Shown piece after piece: positions 22,855 through 34,800 of a stretch of DNA of 64,000 nucleotides (position 1 is its first letter; each line of letters begins with the position of its first letter). Both the position numbers and the translations under genes were made by a program. The stretch comes from Papilionanthe hookeriana x Papilionanthe teres (Eukaryota; Streptophyta; Magnoliopsida; Asparagales; Orchidaceae). Location: the NCBI GenBank assembly GCA_022702705.1, contig CM040424.1, positions 78,185,452 through 78,249,451 of the forward strand, in the 5' to 3' direction. The notes beneath the pieces are model-generated. The model saw nothing but the letters and a program-made list of their open reading frames with translations, was not told where the DNA came from and did not search any database.

Positions 22855-25800
22855 ACCCCCCTCCTCCCTGCTCTTCCTTTCCATCCTATCTAACATTATA
22901 TGTGGTGCTTAGTTTAGGGTTCAATATTGGTTTTTCTGATTTTAGATTTTTGCCTCTAGGTGCTTTTCCCTTACTAGGGCTGTATCCGAGGATAGACGGT
23001 GCTTTGGTTGTATACTTTTCCGAGGTGGCGACGGCCTTTGCCTCCCATCCCTCTGATTCCTGTCTTCCACTCGACACCCGCTCTTCTACCTCATGCGACC
23101 AACGTCCCTCCCTTCCTTGCTCTAGTTGTCGGCTTGTCTCCCTCTCCCCTTCTCCAGAACTATCGCCTGACCTCCTCCCTACCTTCTTCTACCTTGCTCT
23201 TAGCTTCTGGTTCACTTGCTCTCTCCCATGCCTCCTGATCCTAGCTATCGACCCTTGCAACTTCCCTCCTCCAACACCTCTCCTTCAGTTCCTTCCACAA
23301 GCTAACAACCACTTTCTGTCTATCCCTCCACCTCCAAACCTATGCCACTCCACCACCAACTTCCAAGCCTGATACCCTTTGCACCTGGATGTTACTTCCA
23401 GGCCAAGCCGAATCTTTATGTTTGTAGTGTTTTCATTTATGTTTGAGCCTTGATTGTAACATTCACTGTTCTGCTTAATAATATTTGCTTGCGTTCTTGC
23501 AATTTGGTTAATTTTGGTATTATTCTATCTCATTCGTCGAAGCTTCTATATTCTTAGGATGGAGTCAGGTCGGCTACATTGAAGGTAGTGAAAATGTTGT
23601 AATCTCCCAATAAGTCAATCATGTTGGCGTTTTTGTTCATATTTTTGAGGATCATGAAAGTCCAATTTGCTTCGGGTTTGAGTTCCCAAAATATCCCACG
23701 AGAAACCTTTTGCTTCAATCTGATCCACACTATATCTCCTACCTGACAATTCTCATTCTTCTTGCTTTTGTTGACTTGCTCAAAATACTTTTGTTTATGT
23801 TTGGTGATCTCTCTTTACCTCCTCATTTTGTATCTGAATTTCTTTCACTCTAGCCTCAATATCCACACTAACCTCTATAGCAGGAAGTAGTGGTACCAAC
23901 TAAAGTGGGGTGAGTGGGTTGCGCCCATACATAATTTCAAAGGGAGTATGTCCTGTAGTTTGCTCACGAACCTATTGTAAACAAGTTTAGGTTGTGCTAG
24001 AATTAGATTGCACTACTTGATGTTCTTACATATAATGCTTCTTTGGAGATTCCCAAAACTTATATTCACCATTTCTATCTTTGGGCGAAATATTGAATTA
24101 AAGTGAAGCTTAGTCTAAGATTTCCACAATGTCATCCAAAATTAGCTAAAAAATTGACATTCCTATCCGAGTTAATGGTCTTTGGTACACCATGCAGTCT
24201 CATTATATCCGTGAAATACAAGTCAGCTACATGTGAGACATCTAGTAACTTGTAGCCAGGTACAAAATGAGTCATCTTTGAAAACTTGTCAATCACTACA
24301 ATTACCGAATCCTTATCCAACTCTGTTCTAGGAAGGCCAACAATGAAATCCATACTAACATCCAATCATGGAGCTTCTAGTACTTGTAATGGTGTGTATA
24401 GCCCTGCATTACGCCCCCTACTTTTTGCCAGGTGGCAAACTCTGCATTGCCTGACATACCTATCTACATCCCTTGTCAGTTTAGGAAAGAAAAAATGTTC
24501 CATCACAAGTGCGGGAGTCCCGTATGTTTCAAAAAGTCTCGCTAAACCCCCATTATGACTCTCCTATATGATGAACTCTCTCAATGAACATCTGAGAACT
24601 CACAACCTTTTTTGATGGACCAGATAGTCATCAAATCTGTGGTATTGTTCTGTAGGCCTCTCCTAACGCTGATCCCAAATCTCTTTGAAATCCTCATCTG
24701 CCTCGTATAGCTCCTTCACCACATTGAATCTCACAACTCTAGCCTACATAGAGGTGAGCAGTAAGTGGCGATGGTTCAAGGCATTTGCTACTCGATTCTG
24801 ACTAGAGCGCAAAATGAAATGAAGCCAAAAAGTCAACCCATGAAACATGTTTTCCCTTTAGCTTGCTCTAACTGCTAAAAAACCTCATATCCTCATTATC
24901 TATCAATAAAGTAAACTCACAAGTCAATAGGTTAGTGACTCCAATGACTAAGAGCTCTCACAATAACATAGAACTTCTTATTATATATTGAATACTTCCT
25001 CATGGAGTCACTCAACTTGAGAACTAAAGAAGACTATGGAATGCCCTACCTGCACCAACACTGTTACAATCCCCACACTAGAAGCATCATATTCCACCTC
25101 GAATAATTGGCTGAAATCTGGTAGTGTTAAACACTGCAGCTGAGTCACCTTCTTTCAGGATGTTAAAAGCTGGATCGAGCAACCTCTATCCACATATACT
25201 TCTCTCCTTTCAAGAGCTTTGTCAAGGTAGATGTGATGGTGCTAAAGCACCGATGAATCCTCTATAAAAGGATGCCAACCCCAAAAACTACCTCAGCTCT
25301 GTAAAGGATTGGTGGTGGTGGTGGTGGTGGTGGTGGTTGGGGTGGTGGTTGGGGGGGTTATCCAACTCACAATAGCTTTTATCTTCAAAGGGTCCATCTG
25401 AATGCTTGCACCAGATTATACTCATGTCATCATGATGCGACACTTCTTCGGATGGGCATATAGCTTCTCCAACTGAAGAATCTCAAAGTCCATTATCATA
25501 TATTGCTAGTGTTTCCTTTCATATGTGCTATAGACTAGGATATCATCAAAGTATACAACTACAAACTTTCTAATGTAAACCCTAGAAAGTGTTAGGTGCA
25601 CTGGACAGTCTAAAAGGCATGATTGTCCACTCATACAATATATCTCTGGTTTTGAAGGTAGTCTTCCATTCATCCCCATAGCCTTATCCTGATGTGGTGA
25701 TATCCACTGAGCAGGTTAATTTTGAAAAAGATGATAGTTCTTTGCAACTGATCTAGTAAATCATATAGCGGGGTATTGGAAATTTGTACTTGACGGTGAC

Positions 25801-28800
25801 CTGATTGGTAACTCTGTTATGAACGCACATCCTCTACAAACCATCCTTCTCTTGTGCCATCAAAGCAGAAATAACACATGGACTGGTGCTCTCCCTCACC
25901 AACCCTTTTGCAATATGTTCTTGTACCTGCTGTTGCAATTCCTTATACTCAGTTGTTCTCAATCTGTAAGAAGGCATGTTAGGGGATAAGGTCTATAGCA
26001 TGTTAAATGTCTCTAAGTGGTGGTAGTCCTTCAGGTAACCTATCAGTCATAACATTCTGAAAATCAGCTAGTAGTGGCTGTATCATCTCTTGTAACTTAG
26101 TCACTTCAGCCCCCTCTAAGATGATTAAGGCCATCGCCACTTGAACTCCCACTTTGACTGTAGAAGTTGGCATGTGGGACCACTGTCTCCTTTACAATGT
26201 GATTATCGCCCTCCTCCATACGCCTTGATAAGCAAATAATTATATGCTTCCCTCATTCGTGAATGAGTAGGGATACTTGAACATGTCGAGTCATGCGATC
26301 AAACTGCCACGACCTCCTTAATAGAATATAATAGGCTTTTATTATCACAACATCACACAATCTCTGATCCTGCAGCTGGTCTTGAATAGAGAACTTTACC
26401 AAACGTGTCGATCCATGCGTATCTCATTCCCTTTCTTCAACCATACCTAAGAATGGGGTTAAGATTATCTATGATTAGCCAAATCCAGCCTTCTTCACCA
26501 TAAGATTAGAGATCACATTTTCAAAACTCTCTGCATCTATAATAAGGCTGCGTATCTCCCCTCTCTCAATCACCTGGTGACTAAGAGTGATCCCTCTTTG
26601 GTTCAGACTACAAAGCTCTCCTCACAATTGTGATCTCACCCCTATCTCTATGGAGCTGATACTTCTCACCCTACTCTTCTTCTTGATGCAAGGCCATGGA
26701 GGGACTGAACCGGGTGCTTGCTGAACAAGTTCAACTAGTTGGACAAAGGGGGCCGTCCGACTCTTGGTATAGGTGCCTGGTTTGCTGCCCAAGTGAGGGG
26801 GGGTCCCTCTTAGTTATCTTCTACTATTTATATGTTGCTTTCTCTATTTCAGGTTTAGTTTTTGCTCAGTTCTGTCCAAGATAGCCTTTTGTGGCTGTTT
26901 TCCCTTTTAGAGTTGTATCTGATGGCGAGGAGTGCTCTGGCTGTAACTTGTCAGAGGTGGTGATCTTCTCCAAAGGTTCGAGGGGTGTTCCAACTATAAC
27001 TCGATTCTGTGGTAATAACTATCTTTCTTAACTCCTCTCTGTCGCTGCCTACTCTTCCCTTTTTGATCTCTGTGTCATAGCCTACTCCTTCCATATCACC
27101 TGTTGCTGTCACACCATATGCTTACCTAACCTATTGCCGTAGTCCATTACATCCAACCACCTACTGCCACCACACTATTACCCTCTCCCAAAACTACCTC
27201 TACACATCTGCTATTGCCTCAACCTTCCCTATCCCTTGATGTTACCGCAATCCACTCCAACCCACCCACAATTTCCACCAACCCTCTCTCCCGCTCTCCA
27301 GCTGAGCAGCAGCCCTCTCCCAGCCCTTTAGCCGAGCAGCAACCCTCTCCCACCTCCCTGTTGTGTCACCAACCACCTTCCAACCATTTGGCTGTCCTCA
27401 CCACTTCCTGCTAGCATTCCTACGTACCGGCCAGTTGGCACCCATCATCTTTGTCGTTGCCCCAGGGTTTCTTTTATGTTTATTTTCTGTTTTGAGGAGT
27501 TTGTCGTTGTAACATTCTAAATTTCGACAAGAATATTTGCACTTCTATTGTGATTTATGTTAATTCCGATATCACTTCCACCTCATCCTCACTCACTCTA
27601 TTGCACCCTGCTCAGTGAAGGAATTAACTTTGCTACTTGGACAATAATAGACGATGTGTTCATATCCATGGCACTTGAAACACTTCTTGGCTAAAAGTTG
27701 TACTGTGTGTGCTACTCTTCTCAGTTTTCTTCCCAATCGTATAAGCTCTTTTATCTCTCTGACCAGCCTTTACACCTTCCCAAGTGTGCTCCTGCTGATA
27801 CTTTCAACTACAGGTGGCTCACTAAATGATGGGTGCCTGCTTTGCCACTATTTTCCCGCTAACGACTAATAAATCTGTTGTTGGACAACATTGCTGATGA
27901 CTTCAGGCCTCCCAAATATCTGGCTATAGTGTTTTCCTTTGGCTCTATCAACTCACATTTCAGCATGAGCTGCTCAAACTCTGCTGTGAACTCCTCTACT
28001 GACAACTTTTTTGTTGTAGGTGGTGGAGCTCGAAGAACATGTCCTTGCAGTAATGTGGGGGTAGGCACTTTCTTTGTGTCTTCATCTTTATCTTCTCCCA
28101 TGTGGTGATCTTGCTACTACTTTCTTTCTATCTCACTCTCTTCAAATTCTCCTACCATAGAGAGGCACTTTTCTTAAGTTTTATAGCAATAAGTTTCATT
28201 CTTTTATCAGATGTCATCTCCTTTTACTCAAAAATTCTCTTAATAGTCTACAATCAATCATTGAAGTTATTTAAGATTCTTTCTCCTCTCGAAAATTAGT
28301 AAGTCAAACTTTATTCCCATATCTCCATGTCTTCAAAAGGATGCTCGAACCTTGGGCTTCTTCTGATATTGGAGCCCTAAGCGTCGTGGCTTGTCCTCTT
28401 CTCCATTGGTCTAATCCTTATGGAAGAGATCCAGATTATCCCCCTCTTTCCTCTGGGAGCATTACTATCACGTTCAATGGTGATATCACCATTGGTCCCA
28501 CCTATCCTCAAATTTAGCAAGCCTTTGCTGAGGTCGGCGGATTTTCCGCTGTATCTTCTCCATGGTAGGGTCCCTATTAGTATCCAATATTTGTCTCCTT
28601 GATGGCATTGTTAGTGTTTAGGTTAGGGTTGGAAAAAAGTGTATGGGGTGGTTTAGGGCGGGGAAAAAAAAATAGGGTGGCTAATTTAAAAAACCAGCGA
28701 TGAAGGGTTTTGGATGGAGTTTGAGTTGGGTATTGGTGGATTTTGGTAACCCTAGGATGGAAATAGGGTTTGACTAGTTTTGATACCGAATGATACTGTA

Positions 28801-31800
28801 ATAAATATGTAAATAGGATGTGGAGAAACACAACACAACCACTAGCAATTTCGTAGAAGCCAAAAATTGAAAATACAACAAATTGATTGCAAATATCAAT
28901 GGGAAATACTAGGGAATTGGGTGTAGGTGGTGCTAGTTAGTGTTTTGGACCCTCTGGATTAGTGGCAAGGAGGTGTCTAGCAAGTTGGAAGATGAGGACA
29001 ACATGACGGCTGCTGTCCTTGGGCGGCGACAATAAGGTGGACACAGAAAACAAGTTTTTTTTTTTTTTTTTTTTTTTTGTGCGGCGACATCAGGAAAACA
29101 ATGAAGTGGATGTGGGAGCGATGCGGGAAAGGACGAGAGACAGTTATAGGAAGGATAACTACCATTTTGAGACCAAGATACAATTAGAGTACCACTTAGA
29201 ACCCTAGGATACAAGTCGTTGAGGGAGAATATGACTCCGATGGCTATTTCGAAGCAAATCATAGAAACATCAAAACCTAAAAACCAACAATAACAAATAA
29301 ATATTCCTAGATAACTAGGAGTGAGCCTCTCTTAAAAAGTGGTGGCACTCCCAATACTAGAGGGTTGGTCGAACCTCATTAACCCTTGACCGAACCAGTC
29401 CAAATAATTAAGATCCCCGCATCATAGAAAAAGCAAGCCAAGGATTTCTTGTGCACGGAGTAGTATAGTCGTGTCGCTCTCCTGTTATTTATTTTCAAAA
29501 GGAAGTTAACAGCTAGAGGATATGTATTCACCACTCATATATGTTAATAACGTGCAATAGCGTTTGCCATTGCCCATAGCACGGCGATGTGCATCCTTGT
29601 GCTATTTGTGTAGCAAGATGCGAGATGTTAAAATAACATGCACTATTTACACTATCAAATAGGCAATAGAGCAAAATATTGCCCTCGTGGCACATGATAT
29701 TTTTGTTTCTCTAATGTTCATTATTTTTAATTAACTAGTTTTTTTCTTTTCATAAGACTTTACTAGGAGATACTAGAGATAACCCAAACCGCTATGCAAG
29801 ACATAATTTATTACTGACTTAAAACATGGTTATAATGACAATTCGAAATAACGAAAGACATCACACAAAACAAAAGCACAAAATAAAGGATTACAATTAA
29901 TGACTCAACAAAGAAGGCACAATCGCTTGATGAGGAGGAAGGTTGGATTGGTGGCTCCAGTGAAGGCCAGAGAGGTGGGGCTCCTGTGGAAGAAGTAGGA
30001 CAGTAGATTGGCGATGGTAATGGCGTCGATCCATAGCTGGAGAGGAGAAGGAATGTCGTTGGAGGCTGGATTTGTGGCTACGGTGAAGGCCGGAGAGGTG
30101 GGGCTGCTGTGGAAAAGGTAGGATAGCAAATTGGCGATGGTAACGACATCTAACAACGGCTGGAGGGGAGCATGAACGCCTTCAGAGGTTTGATTGGCGG
30201 CTACGGTGAAGGCTGGAGAGGTGGGGCTGCTATGGAAGTAGGACAACGAGTTGACGATACTAACAACATCGAATCACAAATGGAGAGAAGCAGGTGCGCT
30301 GGAAGGGGCAACCAATAGGAGCGGCCTGCAGAGAAGCTGTAGGAGGAGGTGACCAGTGAAGCTGGAAGGAGGGCAGCAGGGGCTGTTGACTGTCGTGACA
30401 GTGAAAGGAGACATTATGATGGTTGGCAGCAGTGGATGGGGGGCTGTGGTGGCTGGATTCTGAAATGGGAGGAGGGGAACATAAGTATGGTAAGATAAAT
30501 GCCTCAGCTAGGTCGAGATACAACCTTAGCACCACTCGAACCTTTGGAGACGATCACCAACTCATACAAGGGACAACGAAGCATCACCTCGACGTCTGAT
30601 ACAACCCTCGAAGGAAAAATACCAAGGCTAAAACCAGAATCCAGATATCAAAAACAAGTCTCCTAATTCTAGACACATCAACTCCTATTTATAAAGACTT
30701 AACCCAATTAAGAAATACTAAAATAAGGAGAATAAAATCAGATTTGAGATTTTAAGAAAATCTTTTAAAATAATGAAGGAGAATAAATTCATTTTTCAGA
30801 TTTGAGAAAAAGATTTAAAATTAGGAAGGAGCCAAAAAAATCATATTTCAGTTTTATGAAAGGTTTTAAAATAGGAAAGTGCTTGAAAGGAAAATAAGAA
30901 AGAAGTAAATGAAAGAAAAGGAAAGTAGAAAAAAGGGAGGGAGGGAAGAGGAAGCAGGGGGCGACAACCCCCCTTTCATGAGGGCCCGTCGATCCTCTCC
31001 CAAGCCCCGCGTCAGTTTTCCGGGGTTGGGGGAGCTTCGACCTCATCTGTCAAAGTTTCTAGTTCCTTGTCTTTAATCATGGCAACACCTGGATGTCGAA
31101 GCTTCTGGTTCCTTATCTTTAATCATGTCAACATGTCGAAGCTTCTGGTTCCTTATCTTTAATCATGTCAGCACTTGGATCTCACTGTTGGTTGTACTAC
31201 CTCCTAAAGCACTTGCGAGCGCACATCCATCTTGGTCCGATCTGCTGGGACTGAAATTTTTGCATGGTACTGGCCATGGTGGTAGAGAATCGATTGTCAT
31301 TAAAACAGGTCCTGCTACTATGCTGGTAAGGGCTCCCGTATCTTCGAGCCCCTCCAAAGGAAGTATAATGAGTCGTTTGCGATCTTCGATGAAGGAATAC
31401 ATGTTTCTGAATCCATTGTGCTAAGTCTTCTGGTCAAATATCCACAGTCTTCCTAGCAGAAGCCGCAGGCATCCATTGGGACCTCATCACACAATACCTG
31501 ATATTGCCACTGACTCCCTATTGAAAACTCCACTAGGCATTTCCGGTTGATGCTGATTTTGTTTTTTTTTTCAGCCATGTCAGTGAATATGGCTGGGATG
31601 CCTCTTAAGTCATGGGTCCTAATTTCTCTACCATCGTCGATGCCACATTCTTATTGCTACTGTTGTCGATGATAAGACACCATACCTTTTCGTTCATTGT
31701 GTAGTGTGTGTAGAAAATATTGTGGCGAAGCTACTGCGGATCCCTCATTTCCTTGGCTTGTAGAATCCGTCGAATCACAAGTGCTTCTCCCTCATATTGT

Positions 31801-34800
31801 TGAAGCTGATACTCTTCTCCCTTTTCCTTAACTTCTTGCTCCTCGCTAACCTCTTCCATGACACCTTCTCGATAAAAGATACAACTTTACTCGTCAAACA
31901 GCTGGAGGCTATGTGCCCAAATCCGTGACATTTGAAGCATTTTCTGCCAGACACTGTAGTCAGCTTCTTCTCACTGGGGGTGTCTTTATCCATATTTGAA
32001 TCAATTTTCTCAACTCTCTACGGTATGCTTCTATTGGTGTCTTCAACTATGGGTGGCTGCCTGGCGGGTGGTGGCTATCGGCCCTGCTTCTGCTGCCTTT
32101 CCACTTTCAATGCTAGTGTCTGGACATCCCCCAGCATCTTGTACGACTGTAGCTGCACCGCATTGTTAATACTAGGCTTCAAGGTAACAAGATATCTGGC
32201 TACTATATTCTCTTTTGGCTTTGTCAGGTCGCACTTTAGTTGTAAGTAATCGAACTAAGCAATGAACTTCTCCACTGAAAGGTTTCTCTGCTGAAAATTA
32301 TGGAGTTTCAAAAACATGTGTTGTCAGTAATGAAGGGGAAGATATTTCTTCTGCATGAGTTTCTTCTTTTTCTCCCACCTGATATTTTTTTCGCCGCCTT
32401 CTTGCCTCTTCTGTTGTTATACGTTCTCCCACCATAGGGAGACTCTTTTCTTCAATTTGATAACACCTAATTTGGCCGACTTCTCTTCGGGCACCTCCTT
32501 TTATTCGTTGATTCGCTCACTGCATGCAGTCATTCAATAAATTCATTCAGATCCATGCCCTCCTGAAACTCAGACAAATCTACCTATCCCGTGGTCTTAT
32601 TGCTAAATGGCATCTTTTCTCGGAAAGTTTCCCTGTGGGAGGGACCATGTTTCCCTTCTTATGCCTCCTTTGATATTGGAGTCCGAAACGCCATGACCTA
32701 TCTTCTTAATCGCTAAAATTATTTCTATGGAAGGGATTCATATCTTCTTCTCTCTCTCCCCTTCGACTCTCCAGGTCTCGGTCAAAGGTAATTTCTTTTC
32801 TCTTCAATCTCCACAATTTTTTGTTGGAGGCGATAGTTTTCGCCGTATTTCTTCCCGGGTAGGCTCAAACATATTTCTCTTTGGCGGCATGTTTGGTAGT
32901 TTGGGATCTGTGGAAGAAAAGAAAAGAAGGAATAAAGAAAAGAAGGAACAAATAAATGAAAAAAAGAAAAAAAAATTGGTGTGGTGCATGGGGTTAGGGC
33001 GGATTCTAGAAACCTTAGGATGTGACTAGGATTGAGCTAGCTCAATACCAAATGATACTGGAATGCCGCCATGTAGTACACAATTTTATTACTGGCTGAA
33101 AAATAAGGTTACAATGAAAACTCGAAATAAAGAAAAACAACACAAAAAACAAAAATACAAAACAAAGGATTACAACTAATGACTCAACAAAGAAGACAAT
33201 CGTTTGATGAGGAGGGAGTCCGATGAGGGGAGGTTGGATTGGTGGTTGCGGTGAAGTTTGGAGAGGCGGAGCTGCTTTGGAAGAATTAAGACAATAGATT
33301 AACAATGGTAGCGATGTCGAACCGCAATTTGAGAGGAGCGAGAACGTCGTCGAAGGCTGGATTGGTGGTTGCGGTGAAGGCTAGAGAGGTGAGGTTGCCA
33401 TGGAAGTAGTACAGCAGATTGGCGATGGTAACGACGTCGAACTGCAATTGAAGAGAAGCAGGAACGTCATATGAGGTTGGATTGGCGGCTCTAGTGAAGG
33501 TTAGAGAGGTGGGGCTGCTATGGAAGTAGGACAAGTTCGCGATAGTGATGGTGTCGAACCGCAACTGAAGAGAAGCAGGGGACGCTAGAACGGGTAGCCA
33601 GAAGGTGCAGTTTGCAAGGAAGTTACAGGATGAGGTGATCAGTGGAGCTGGAAGGAGGTCAGCAAGGGATGCTGACTGTCAGGACTTTGGAAGGAGGCGG
33701 TAAGGTGTCTGGCAGCAATGGAAGGGGGGCTTGCGGTGGCTGGATTCTGAAATGGTAGCAAGGAAACATAAGTATAGTAAGAGAAATGCTTCATGGGCTT
33801 GAGATACAGTTCGGACCCTTGGAGACTATTACCACCTCGGACGAGAGACAGCGAAGCACTATCTCGACATCGATACAACCCTCGAAGGTAAAATACCAAG
33901 GCTAAAACTTGAATTCAGATATAAAAAACAAGACCCCTAACTCTAGGCACATCAACTCCTATTTATAAAGAGACGACCTAATTAGCAAGCACTAAAATAA
34001 GAAGAAGAATAAAATCAGAATTCAGATTTTAGGAAATACTTCTGGAGTAAGGAAGGAGAATAAAATTAGATTTTGGATTTGAGAAAAGGATTTAAAAATA
34101 GGAAGGGGAATAAAAATCAGATTTTAGTTTTATAAAAAGGTTTTAAAATAGGAAAGTGATAGGAATGAAACTAAAAAACAAAAGGAAAATGAAGGACACA
34201 GAAAAGTAGAAAAATGGAAAGGAGGGGTGAGGATGGAGGGGGCGACAGCCCCCCTTCCTTGAGGACCGGTTGGTCCTTTCCCAAGCCCCGTGTCACTAGG
34301 TAAATAACGTAAGGCATGCACCTATACTATCAAAGATTTTGGGTCTTCAAAATTCACACACTTAACACAACTTCAACTCGAGATATAATGGTTGCTTTTA
34401 ACTACAGATGACAATGATCCCTAGCAGATATCTATAGCGTTAGCTTCAAGTGATGCCTTCAAGTTCAGCTAACATTTTCATGGTGGTCTTCTCTGCACGG
34501 GCCATGGTTTACAATTGGCTTGCCTCAATGCTTTTTTTAAAAAATTGCAATGTGGTTTAAACCTCACATGTTATGAGACATACGGTAGAGTGTGCCTCGT
34601 CTCAGGTTTGGTGAGGTATGCATAATTAGATCTATCATTTTTCTTAAATAAATATCAGTAAAATAATATATAATTTGGGATGTGATTGAAGTTGTTACTA
34701 TCAAAATAATCATTATTTAAAATCCAATAAAATTTTAATATTGATTAAATAAAAGGAAGACAATTGAGATTTAAGATGAGTAATAAAGAATGAGAGAATA

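Larger units (their letters stand above)
21968..29424 (-). mobile_element. Ty3/gypsy element 1 (about 7.5 kb, degenerate)
   Basis: LTRs at 21968-22552 and 28791-29424. The inner edge of the right LTR is preceded by a degenerate Met-tRNA primer-binding site (CTAGTTTTGATACC, 28774-28787). Flanks TAAAA (21963-21967) and TAGAA (29425-29429) could be a decayed target duplication. On the minus strand the order is gag (knuckle at about 27690), RT (YFDD at 25542-25553), then integrase (about 24560-24130). Stops throughout make it inactive. Two plus-oriented LTR sequences are inserted within it. It is antisense to KEA. Confidence 0.85.
29768..34295 (-). mobile_element. Ty3/gypsy element 2, gag-protease only, with target duplication
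   Basis: LTRs at 29768-31014 (1247 bp) and 33053-34295 (1243 bp). Both end in a CCAAGCCCCG-GTCA block. The element is flanked by the identical 5 bp CTAGG at 29763-29767 and 34296-34300. A primer-binding site (GCTAGCTCAATACCA) is at 33036-33050. The 2.04 kb interior contains gag and a protease and then passes straight to the polypurine region. RT, RNase H and integrase are absent, so any movement required enzymes from a related element. It is antisense to KEA. Confidence 0.9.

Noticed and set aside
22902..23372. Proline/serine-rich 156-residue open frame
   Set aside because: It lies in the CT-rich body of an LTR sequence; similar frames appear in other LTRs (27214, 39700, 47882).
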